Assembly: GCF_001655005.1 (NCBI RefSeq)
Contig: NZ_LXET01000043.1
Span: 1-23,939 of the forward strand
Reading direction: 5' to 3'
DNA from: Hafnia paralvei ATCC 29927
GTDB taxonomy: Bacteria > Pseudomonadota > Gammaproteobacteria > Enterobacterales > Enterobacteriaceae
Length of the DNA stretch: 23,939 nt
Part shown: piece by piece, positions 15,027 to 21,843 of the stretch
How the letters are laid out: each line of letters opens with the position of its first letter
Numbering within the stretch: position 1 is the first letter of the stretch
Translations under genes and position numbers: made by a program
The notes under the pieces: generated by a model
What the model was told of the DNA's origin: nothing
The model's input: the letters and a program-made list of their open reading frames with translations, nothing else
Databases searched by the model: none

Positions 15027-15815
15027 TTATTGGTATGCGTTTAAGGTGCGCTGGCAAAGCGCCGAGCGAACGCAGTCTTGGCTGTCAAAGCGGACGATAC
15101 TCACCATCCCATCCTCAGTGAAGCGTTGCAGCGCATCTTCGAGGCCGGATTTCACTCCGCGAGGTAAATCACACTGGGTTATATCGCCGTTAACCACCAC
15201 GGTGACATTCTCCCCCAGACGAGTCAGGAACATTTTCATTTGGCTGGCGGTGACGTTTTGTGCTTCATCAAGGATCACAAAGGCATTTTCAAAGGTACGG
15301 CCACGCATATAGGCAAAAGGCGCAATTTCTACCTTGCCGATTTCAGGGCGCAGACAATATTGCAGGAATGAAGCCCCTAAACGCCGCACCAACACGTCAT
15401 AGACTGGGCGGAAATAAGGCGCAAACTTCTCGGAAACATCACCCGGCAGAAAACCGAGATCTTCGTCGGCCTGCAGCACAGGACGTGTGACAATAATGCG
15501 ATCAACCTCCTTATGAATGAGTGCTTCCGCCGCTTTCGCTGCGCTAATAAAGGTCTTGCCACAGCCCGCTTCGCCGGTGGCAAAGATTAACTGTTTGGAT
15601 TCAATTGCAGACAGATAAGCGACCTGCGCTTCCGTTCTGGCCGTGACTGGCGCGTTATCGCGTTTTTCCCGCGCCATGCCAATGGTTTCGATACCGCCCA
15701 TCTGAACCAGAGAGGCAGCCTGATCTTCCTCGCGCTGACGTTGACTACGACCATCACGTTTTACGACACGTTTAGCTTCACGACGCGCTCTGATAACAGC
15801 TTTCTGTTTTCCCAT
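15027..15815 (-). CDS. phoH: PhoH-like ATPase, phosphate-starvation inducible
   Basis: Cytoplasmic P-loop ATPase of the PhoH family; its role is thought to lie in RNA metabolism but is not firmly known. Walker A is GEAGCGKT (residues 81-88), Walker B VILDEAQN (180-187), and TRPVLQADEDLGFLPGD is the family's central motif. The sequence is very close to the C-terminal 260 residues of E. coli PhoH, which as I recall is annotated as 354 aa. Here an in-frame TAA lies 9 bases upstream of the ATG, so a longer reading is impossible and the protein is 262 aa. AAGGTG lies 5 bases ahead of the ATG. A Pho box and matching -10 element lie about 380 bp upstream, so PhoB control is likely with a long leader. 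Confidence 0.95.
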   Translation of the reverse strand: MGKQKAVIRARREAKRVVKRDGRSQRQREEDQAASLVQMGGIETIGMAREKRDNAPVTARTEAQVAYLSAIESKQLIFATGEAGCGKTFISAAKAAEALIHKEVDRIIVTRPVLQADEDLGFLPGDVSEKFAPYFRPVYDVLVRRLGASFLQYCLRPEIGKVEIAPFAYMRGRTFENAFVILDEAQNVTASQMKMFLTRLGENVTVVVNGDITQCDLPRGVKSGLEDALQRFTEDGMVSIVRFDSQDCVRSALCQRTLNAYQ

Positions 15816-16195
15816 TTTGGCACCTTACAGTTGGTTTCAATCGTCATTCCACGTTTCATGAACGAACTGTCACTCGTTTATCCGCTAACCTCCTCAGTGA
15901 GGGTTGACCTGCTTGATACGAACACGCGCGCGAAGCTAATCCCTGCGGCGCGCAGTCGTAATAGGGGTGGAACAGATAGGAGAGTTAAACTATTGAGTGG
16001 GGAGTAAAGCCGTGACGCAGATTTTGCTGAGTCGACATTCTTGCTGTCACAGACAGCCTGCTGTTTGATTCTTGTTTGACATCGTGCTAGCCCAGGTAAG
16101 GACTGTCTCATCCGCGCTCCTCACAAACCTGCTGGTTCAATAACCTGCGTTAGTGTGAATACTGCTGTCGCCTAATGAAAATTTACTGCTTGATA
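15816..16195 (-). other. Long 5' leader of phoH
   Basis: If transcription starts at the PhoB-type promoter near 16173, phoH has about 350 bases of untranslated leader. It contains hairpins (GCTGTC-TGT-GACAGC near 16040-16054; GCGCGC repeats around 15926-15952) and a 77-codon reading frame (16111-15878) with GGAG ahead of its ATG. That frame is rich in rare Arg and Leu codons and looks non-coding. GAGGAGG occurs near 15890 without a good start after it. In E. coli the matching stretch may code for the N-terminal extension of PhoH. Confidence 0.45.
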
Positions 16196-16213
16196 ATGAC
16201 AGTATAATGACAG
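16180..16213 (-). promoter_or_regulatory. Pho box and -10 element upstream of phoH
   Basis: On the minus strand two perfect CTGTCAT heptamers (16213-16207 and 16202-16196) are spaced by TATA, the 11-bp period of a PhoB site. TAAATT (16185-16180) follows the second heptamer's end by 10 bases, the usual place of the -10 element in PhoB-activated promoters. Orientation is toward phoH. Confidence 0.85.
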
Positions 16214-16338
16214 TGTTAATATTATTGCCACTAATTGTTAAAAAAGATTTAACTTTACTATTTATTGCCATGAGCTCAGCCAAAAGCGCCATAATTATGT
16301 TATAAACAGAGTTAATATTCTCACTCACTAGCGACTTC

Positions 16339-16773
16339 ATGAAATTAACGACTTACACCGATTTCGGCCTACGAGCCTTGATGTATCTGGCCTCCATGCC
16401 CTATGGTCAGCGCACCAGCGTGGGTGAAATCGCCGGCCATTACGATATCTCGCGTAATCATATGGTGAAAGTCGTCGCACAGTTGGTCGGGTTGGGCTAT
16501 ATCCACGCAGTACGCGGCAAAGGCGGCGGTATTGAGCTAGGCAAACCCGCCGCAGACATCAATATCGGTCAGGTCATTCGCGCCTTGGAGAGCAATCTGA
16601 ACGGCATTGACTGCCATTCACCGGGTTGCAAACTGATTAAGATATGTCAATTACAGGCCGCATTGAAAGTGGGGATGGAAGCCTTTTTAACTGCGATGGA
16701 AAATTACACGCTTGCCGATCTGGTCAGCAATCGTGGGGAGATTATTGCGATTTTAGGGATACCGGCAGAATAA
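16339..16773 (+). CDS. nsrR: NsrR-type Rrf2-family transcriptional repressor
   Basis: Nitric-oxide-sensing repressor of 144 aa. The N-terminal winged helix-turn-helix (about residues 1-75) includes TSVGEIAGHYDISRNHMVKVVAQL as recognition region and the wing AVRGKGGGIELGKPA. The iron-sulphur ligands fit NsrR: D8, C92, C97 and C103, with the x4 and x5 spacing of the E. coli protein (C91, C96, C102). About half of the residues agree with E. coli NsrR by eye. Its place, between phoH and the che genes, is not that of E. coli nsrR (beside rnr), so it could be a relocated ortholog or a second paralog. A plausible target in this window is ygbA, whose upstream region has an NsrR-like site. It ends convergent with cheZ. 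Confidence 0.85.
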   Translation: MKLTTYTDFGLRALMYLASMPYGQRTSVGEIAGHYDISRNHMVKVVAQLVGLGYIHAVRGKGGGIELGKPAADINIGQVIRALESNLNGIDCHSPGCKLIKICQLQAALKVGMEAFLTAMENYTLADLVSNRGEIIAILGIPAE

Positions 16774-16840
16774 TGTTTACGGCTGAAAACGGGGCTTGGC
16801 ACAAGTATCTATAGTGTTATTTTAGCGCGACGTTGATGAT

Positions 16841-16874
16841 AAGCAGCGGCATTGCTATCACGATACCGCTGCTT
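16841..16874. terminator. Shared terminator between nsrR and cheZ
   Basis: Perfect 9-bp stem AAGCAGCGG (16841-16849) with CCGCTGCTT (16866-16874) and a 16-base loop, between the convergent nsrR and cheZ genes and 7 bases from the cheZ stop. On the plus strand it runs into CTTTCG; on the minus strand it has almost no U-tract. It probably marks the end of the chemotaxis operon. Confidence 0.55.
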
Positions 16875-16880
16875 CTTTCG

Positions 16881-17525
16881 TTAAAACCCTAAACTTCCCA
16901 ACAAATCATCAACCTGCTCCTGATTTGCCACAATGCCAGGGCCGTTTTGGTTCATCTGTGGGCCATTGAGTAAGCCATCGTTTTCGCGTTTAGGCTTGGC
17001 CGAAACATCTGGGATATTTTCAACCAACACCGCCAATAGTTCTTTCTCGATCTCCTGAACTACACCCATCATACGTTTAATAACCTGACCGGTAAGATCT
17101 TGGAAATCCTGCGCCATCATGATCTCAAGCAGCTGAGCATGAGTAAATGAGGTGTGTTCGGGAACAGCAGCCAGATAACTGCGGGTATCAGAAACCAATA
17201 CGCGCGCGTCGGAAAGCTCGATAGGATTAGCAAACCACTCATCCCAACGCACTTTCAGATCGGTCGCTCCTTTTTCCAATGAGGTTTGGCGCGGCTGAGC
17301 AGCTTCAACGCAGTTTAATGCGCGTTCGGCAGCCTGTGCTGTCATCTGTACCACGTAGTCCAAACGATCGCGGGCATCGGGTATCGCTTCTGCCGCTTGA
17401 GCAATTGCCTGATCCAGACCAAGCTCTTTCAAGCTGTCACGCAGCATGCGCGTCAATTGCCCAATTCGAGCAATAATATCGTTGGCAGTGGCCGCATCAG
17501 TTGCGGGCATAGGATGTTCGTTCAT
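16881..17525 (-). CDS. cheZ: Protein phosphatase CheZ
   Basis: Dephosphorylates CheY-P and so ends the tumble signal of the flagellar motor. The protein is 214 aa, the same length as E. coli CheZ, and forms a long four-helix dimer. The catalytic residues D143 and Q147 sit in MAQDFQDLTGQVIKRMM at exactly the E. coli numbering. The C-terminal CheY-binding peptide reads EQVDDLLGSLGF. An acidic-polar linker (about residues 170-200) joins the two. GGAGT lies 6 bases before the ATG. It is the last gene of the operon, 9 bases after cheY, and a hairpin follows. Confidence 0.98.
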   Translation of the reverse strand: MNEHPMPATDAATANDIIARIGQLTRMLRDSLKELGLDQAIAQAAEAIPDARDRLDYVVQMTAQAAERALNCVEAAQPRQTSLEKGATDLKVRWDEWFANPIELSDARVLVSDTRSYLAAVPEHTSFTHAQLLEIMMAQDFQDLTGQVIKRMMGVVQEIEKELLAVLVENIPDVSAKPKRENDGLLNGPQMNQNGPGIVANQEQVDDLLGSLGF

Positions 17526-17534
17526 TGTGACTCC

Positions 17535-17924
17535 TTAGATCCCCAACTTTTCAAAAATCTTATTCAGCTTTTCTTCTAACGTTGCTGCCGTAAACGGTTT
17601 AACCACATAACCGCTGGCTCCCGCCTGCGCGGCGGCAATAATGTTTTCTTTTTTCGCTTCTGCCGTCACCATTAGCACCGGCAACGCGCCGAGGCTTCCA
17701 TCGGCCCGAATCGCCTGTAGCAGTTGTAGACCGTCCATGTTTGGCATGTTCCAGTCAGATACCACAAAATCAAATGCGCCAGCGCGTAGCTTGGTTAAAG
17801 CATCTGCGCCATCTTCCGCTTCTTCTACGTTATTAAAACCCAGCTCTTTAAGCAGGTTTCTCACGATGCGGCGCATTGTGGCAAAATCATCAACAACGAG
17901 AAAACGCAGATTTTTATCCGCCAT
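17535..17924 (-). CDS. cheY: Chemotaxis response regulator CheY
   Basis: Single-domain response regulator that, when phosphorylated by CheA, binds FliM and switches the motor to clockwise rotation. All functional residues are at their classical numbers: D12 and D13 (Mg2+), D57 (phosphorylation, in SDWNMPNMDG), T87 and K109 (in YVVKPF). Y106 is also present. The length of 129 aa equals E. coli CheY. It lies 34 bases after cheB and 9 bases before cheZ in the same transcript. CheA and CheW are not in the window and must be encoded elsewhere. Confidence 0.99.
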   Translation of the reverse strand: MADKNLRFLVVDDFATMRRIVRNLLKELGFNNVEEAEDGADALTKLRAGAFDFVVSDWNMPNMDGLQLLQAIRADGSLGALPVLMVTAEAKKENIIAAAQAGASGYVVKPFTAATLEEKLNKIFEKLGI

Positions 17925-17958
17925 ACTGACTCCTCAAAGGTCCCCTACTCAGGGAACG

Positions 17959-19011
17959 TTAAATACGCAGTGCCTGTCCGGCACTAATTTGCGTCAGCAT
18001 ACGCTGACTGATTTGTTGCAGATCGACCACTTCATCGACGCCGCCCGTTAAAATGGCCTCTCTTGGCATACCAAATACCACGCAGCTGGCTTCGTTTTGC
18101 GCGATGGTATAAGCCCCTGCCTGATGCATTTTGAGCATCCCCGCCGCACCGTCATTCCCCATTCCGGTGAGGATCACCCCTACCGCATTTCGCCCTGCAT
18201 AGCGTGCCACCGAATCAAACAGCACATCGACCGAAGGACGATGGCGGTTAACCGCCGGTCCTTGATGCAGCCGCACGATGTAGTTCGCGCCGCTACGTGC
18301 TAGTTCAAGGTGCATATCACCCGGCGCAATATAGGCATGGCCGGGTAACACTCGCTCTCCCTCCTCTGCCTCTTTCACCGTGATCTGGCAAAGCTTATTC
18401 AGCCGCTCAGCAAATGAGCGAGTGAACCCCGGTGGCATATGCTGAGTGATCAGCAATGCCGGGCTGGTGGTAGGCAAAGGCTGAAGCACATGGCGAATGG
18501 CCTCAGTGCCACCGGTGGATGCGCCAATAGCAATCAGCTTTTCACTGCTGAGCAGCGGCGTATGGCTAAGCGTCGCGGGCTTCACCGGCAGAGAACCGCG
18601 TGCTGGCAGGCGCGCTTTCGCCGCCGCCCGCACTTTATCGGCAATCATTTCGCTGTAGGCCAGCATTCCTTCGCGAATACCCAGTTGAGGCTTAGTGACG
18701 AAATCCACTGCCCCTAGCTCCAGCGCTTTCAGCGTGATTTCCGATCCTTTTCCCGTCAGTGAAGACACCATAACCACCGGCATCGGCCTGAGACGCATCA
18801 GCTTTTCAAGGAAATCAATGCCGTCCATGCGCGGCATTTCCACGTCAAGCGTTAGCACCTGAGGGTTAAATTTTTTAATCAGATCGCGCGCCACCAGCGG
18901 ATCTTGTGCCACTGCGACCATTTCCATATCGGGATGACTATTAATGATTTCCGTCATCAGCTGACGCATCAGCGCCGAGTCATCAACACACAACACCCGA
19001 ATTTTACTCAT
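17959..19011 (-). CDS. cheB: Chemotaxis-specific protein-glutamate methylesterase/deamidase CheB
   Basis: Removes methyl groups from receptor glutamates and deamidates glutamines, which resets receptors during adaptation. The N-terminal receiver domain (about residues 1-125) has D10, D11 and phospho-acceptor D56 (LTLDVEMPRMDG). A short linker leads to the C-terminal esterase with its Ser-His-Asp triad: S165 in GASTGGTEA, H191 in TQHMPPGF, D287 in GMGNDGAAG. The length of 350 aa is standard. The ATG overlaps the cheR stop codon by 4 bases (ATGA), indicating translational coupling so that CheR and CheB are made together. Confidence 0.98.
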   Translation of the reverse strand: MSKIRVLCVDDSALMRQLMTEIINSHPDMEMVAVAQDPLVARDLIKKFNPQVLTLDVEMPRMDGIDFLEKLMRLRPMPVVMVSSLTGKGSEITLKALELGAVDFVTKPQLGIREGMLAYSEMIADKVRAAAKARLPARGSLPVKPATLSHTPLLSSEKLIAIGASTGGTEAIRHVLQPLPTTSPALLITQHMPPGFTRSFAERLNKLCQITVKEAEEGERVLPGHAYIAPGDMHLELARSGANYIVRLHQGPAVNRHRPSVDVLFDSVARYAGRNAVGVILTGMGNDGAAGMLKMHQAGAYTIAQNEASCVVFGMPREAILTGGVDEVVDLQQISQRMLTQISAGQALRI

Positions 19012-19883
19012 CGACTCTCCTTGGACAGCCCATACACGGTTTGTCCGCGCAAATAAAACTCTTGGCTGATATGGCTAAAGTTTTCCGAATGACCTGCAAA
19101 CAACAATCCACCAGGTTTCAGCAATTTGATAAAACGATGGAGAATGCGAGCCTGAGTTTCTTTATCAAAATAGATCATCACGTTACGACAAAATATGGCG
19201 TCGAACGGCCCCGGTAAATCCCACTGCGGCGACAGCAAGTTGAGCATTTGAAAATGCACTCGCTGTGCTAATTCAGGTCGAACACGCACAAAGCCCTGCT
19301 GCGGCCCCGTCCCTCGCAGAAAAAAACGCTGGAGCTGAGACGGCGTGAGGTGCTTAGTTTCTTCCTGCCGATAAACGCCACGCACGGCTTTTTCCAACAC
19401 CTGAGTATCAATATCGCTGGCCCAAACCTGTGGCCCGACCGGCGTGGTACCCAATGCTTCTGCTAACGTCATGGCAATCGAGTAGGGTTCTTCACCTGAC
19501 GATGCCGCCGTGCTCCAAACACAATAATTGTGCGGACGTTTGCGCGCATGTTCCGCCAAAATGGGAAAATGGTGCGCTTCGCGAAAAAAAGCCGTTAAGT
19601 TAGTGGTTAGTGAATTAATAAACGTCTGCCATTCACCGTGACTTTGGCTACTTTCCAAAAGTGCTAAATAGGCGCCAAAATCATTCAGATTCAACGCTCG
19701 AAGGCGTCGAACCAGCCGGTTATAAACCATTTCCCGTTTGTGGTCGGCTAATACAATGCCGGCATGTTGATAAATAAGCTGACTGATGCGACGAAAATGA
19801 ACGTCTGCCAAGGGGACTCTCTGCATCATCAATGCGGGAGTCTGAACATCATCGTTTCCTGACTGTGTAAATAAATTCGCCAT
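19008..19883 (-). CDS. cheR: Chemotaxis protein-glutamate O-methyltransferase CheR
   Basis: Methylates receptor glutamates with S-adenosylmethionine and works against CheB in adaptation. The small N-terminal helical domain (about residues 20-90) is followed by the Rossmann-fold methyltransferase domain with the SAM motif STAASSGEEPYSIAM. FDAIFCRNVMIYFDKETQ and LKPGGLLFAGHSEN are typical of the family. The beta-subdomain between them binds the C-terminal pentapeptide NWETF of receptors; in this window only Tsr has that tail. I chose the ATG at 19883 (291 aa); a GTG directly before it would add one residue. It lies 67 bases after the second receptor gene, across a strong hairpin. Confidence 0.97.
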   Translation of the reverse strand: MANLFTQSGNDDVQTPALMMQRVPLADVHFRRISQLIYQHAGIVLADHKREMVYNRLVRRLRALNLNDFGAYLALLESSQSHGEWQTFINSLTTNLTAFFREAHHFPILAEHARKRPHNYCVWSTAASSGEEPYSIAMTLAEALGTTPVGPQVWASDIDTQVLEKAVRGVYRQEETKHLTPSQLQRFFLRGTGPQQGFVRVRPELAQRVHFQMLNLLSPQWDLPGPFDAIFCRNVMIYFDKETQARILHRFIKLLKPGGLLFAGHSENFSHISQEFYLRGQTVYGLSKESR

Positions 19884-19900
19884 CACTCACCCAATTTACA

Positions 19901-19930
19901 ATGGGCGAACGACCCAAGGTCGTTCACCAT
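19901..19930 (-). other. Intercistronic hairpin between receptor gene and cheR
   Basis: GAACGACC-CAA-GGTCGTTC is a perfect 8-bp stem (19907-19925), extended by ATGG/CCAT (19901-19904 with 19927-19930) across a small internal loop. No U-run follows on the minus strand, so transcripts probably read through. It may protect the receptor mRNA from decay or lower cheR expression relative to the receptors. Confidence 0.6.
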
Positions 19931-19950
19931 TAACTACCGCTTTAGTCCTG

Positions 19951-21582
19951 CTAAATCGGTTGCCATACATCTTTGTCCTTGGGCAGCTTCTGCGTAGATG
20001 TTGCGATACGATCATCAACAACTCTCGCAGCGGGTGCTGATACCAGATGGAACGCGGCAACAGAGCGTGTCAGTGCATTTGCTTGCTCTTCCACCGCCTG
20101 TGTCGCTGATGCAGCTTCTTCGACCAGTGCCGCATTTTGCTGCGTCACCTGATCCATTTGCGTTACCGCCAAAGCAACCTGTTCGATGCCTCGGCTTTGT
20201 TCATCGGAAGCAGAGGAAATTTCGCCCATGATATCGGTGACACGAGCGACCGAGCGCACCACCTCTTCCATGGTATTACCTGCATTTTCAACTAAGGCAG
20301 ATCCTTGCTTCACTCGGTTGACTGAATCATCGATCAGCCCTTTAATCTCTTTGGCCGCCTGCGCGCTGCGCTGCGCCAAATTACGCACTTCCCCAGCGAC
20401 GACCGCAAAACCACGCCCCTGCTCTCCCGCCCGAGCCGCTTCAACCGCCGCGTTCAACGCAAGAATATTGGTCTGGAAAGCGATGCCGTCGATAACGCTG
20501 GTGATATCACCGATTTTCTGTGAGCTGCTAGCAATTTCATGCATGGTGCGCACAACGTTACCGACGATTTCGCCACCTGAAGTCGCCGTACCTGAGGCTT
20601 CTTTCGCCAAGCGAGCCGCCTGACGTGCGTTATCCGCATTCTGTTTTACGGTTGCCGTGAGTTGTTCCATGCTGGCTGCCGTTTCTTCCAGCGACGCCGC
20701 CTGTTGCTCCGTACGCGAGGAGAGGTCGTTATTGCCTGAGGCGATCTCTTGTAGGCCGTTATAAATAGCGTCGGAACCCTGACGGACGGTTAATACGGTT
20801 TTCGCCAACGACTGCTGCATTTGTTGCAAGCTAGCAAACAATAAGCTGAGCTCATTACGCCCAAAAACTTTGATTTCACCTGATAAATCGCCTTCTGCTA
20901 TGCGGTCAAAGTGGTCACGCATAGTATTCAGCGGAGAAATCAGCATTTTTCGTAGCCAATACAGTGAACTCAAAACGACGACAATCAGCATGGCAATGGC
21001 ACCCGCGACCATCAGCATTGAGAGGGTGTAGGCGTTTTTGTTTTCGGTTGCCGTTTTTGCCAGTACATCATCAACATGCTGGGTATAGGCCTGCGTCTGC
21101 ACTTCAAACAGGTCTTGTATTTTTTGCGTCGGCTGATCCATAAAACCTTGTAGATCGCCTTGTTCCAGCAGAACAATGAGTTCTCGCAACGTGGTACGTA
21201 ATTTTTCGTAGCTCTGCTTGGTTGTTTCTGTCAGCTCCACGCCTTCCTTCGTGACACGAGGAACAGCCAAGAACTGGTTAAAATAGAGATCAGCCTTCTG
21301 CAATGATGAACGGGCTCCCGCCATCAGCTCATTGACTTTCTCCTGTGGCACCTTGAGTGCGGCACGAGTACCCGCTCGGTTAAGCGTATTGCGCGCCTGT
21401 AATAACGCCACCCATGACTGATTCAGCGCTTCACGCTGATCGTTAACCACCTGCACGTTAGAAAAGTTGTTGTTATCGGAACGAATCGACATAAATGACA
21501 AGCCGGTAGATCCCAATTGCAGCAGGCAGAACAGCATAAGCAGCAGGAACAGACTGGTTGATACTCGGATTCGATTAAACAC
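19951..21582 (-). CDS. Methyl-accepting chemotaxis protein, amino-acid-receptor class, in tap position
   Basis: Transmembrane chemoreceptor of 543 aa. Layout: TM1 (about 8-30), a periplasmic four-helix ligand domain, TM2 (about 187-210), HAMP, and the long signalling coiled coil with the invariant tip IAFQTNILALNAAVEAARAGEQGRGFAVVAGEVRNLAQRSAQAA. The ligand-domain anchors of Tar/Tsr are kept: R64, N68, R69, R73 and T152 (in FMDQPTQ). An amino acid ligand is therefore likely, but M148 replaces the second Phe of Tsr. The C-terminus ends VWQPI and lacks the NWETF pentapeptide, so adaptation probably depends on the neighbouring Tsr in mixed receptor arrays, as for Tap and Trg. The start is GTG at 21582 with AAGGAA 8 bases ahead. 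I cannot say whether it is an ortholog of Tar or Tap. Confidence 0.93.
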   Translation of the reverse strand: MFNRIRVSTSLFLLLMLFCLLQLGSTGLSFMSIRSDNNNFSNVQVVNDQREALNQSWVALLQARNTLNRAGTRAALKVPQEKVNELMAGARSSLQKADLYFNQFLAVPRVTKEGVELTETTKQSYEKLRTTLRELIVLLEQGDLQGFMDQPTQKIQDLFEVQTQAYTQHVDDVLAKTATENKNAYTLSMLMVAGAIAMLIVVVLSSLYWLRKMLISPLNTMRDHFDRIAEGDLSGEIKVFGRNELSLLFASLQQMQQSLAKTVLTVRQGSDAIYNGLQEIASGNNDLSSRTEQQAASLEETAASMEQLTATVKQNADNARQAARLAKEASGTATSGGEIVGNVVRTMHEIASSSQKIGDITSVIDGIAFQTNILALNAAVEAARAGEQGRGFAVVAGEVRNLAQRSAQAAKEIKGLIDDSVNRVKQGSALVENAGNTMEEVVRSVARVTDIMGEISSASDEQSRGIEQVALAVTQMDQVTQQNAALVEEAASATQAVEEQANALTRSVAAFHLVSAPAARVVDDRIATSTQKLPKDKDVWQPI

Positions 21583-21647
21583 GATGCTTTCCTTTTGGGC
21601 CGGTTCATTTGTAGGGTCCCGGCGCTGTCACGTTTTAATTATTCCCA

Positions 21648-21687
21648 ACGCGTGTAGCAGCTTTGTCATCAGCGTAGCCACACGCGT
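21648..21687. repeat. Inverted repeat between the two receptor genes
   Basis: ACGCGTGT (21648-21655) pairs with ACACGCGT (21680-21687); neighbouring CC/GG can add two pairs. The long loop makes a weak RNA hairpin. It lies in the unusually long (261 bp) gap between tsr and the second receptor gene. Confidence 0.45.
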
Positions 21688-21695
21688 GGAGATAC

Positions 21696-21731
21696 ATACT
21701 CAATAGATTTCAAGGTGCAGTTCACTTGAAA
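21696..21731. repeat. Remnant of an enterobacterial intergenic repeat
   Basis: ATACTCAATAGATTTCAAG (21696-21714) matches, from memory, the start of a widespread intergenic repeat of Serratia, Yersinia and soft-rot enterobacteria. The rest of that repeat is not visible, so this is a truncated copy. TTTCAAG (21708-21714) and CTTGAAA (21725-21731) form a 7-bp hairpin. Confidence 0.4.
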
Positions 21732-21801
21732 CATTCATCCATGCCGTAGCCTGAAGAATGAAGAGTAAAAAAGTGCTTCAGCTTATCCCCGCTATGCAGG
21801 T

Positions 21802-21830
21802 AGGGTGGTCTTTGCCACCCTTTCATTTTT
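21802..21830. terminator. Hairpin after tsr, possible partial terminator
   Basis: AGGGTGG (21802-21808) with CCACCCT (21815-21821), 6-base loop, 14 bases after the tsr stop. The T-rich side (TTCATTTTT) is on the plus strand, so for the minus-strand tsr transcript the U-tract is missing. It may work as a stabilising or attenuating hairpin that favours tsr over the distal che genes. Confidence 0.4.
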
Positions 21831-21843
21831 GTGACTACGGTGT

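Noticed and set aside
15878..16111. 77-codon frame on the minus strand in the phoH leader as a real gene
   Set aside because: An SD (GGAG) precedes it, but it uses many rare codons (AGA, AGG, CTA, CGA, CCC) and resembles no family I know. Kept only as a remark on the leader.
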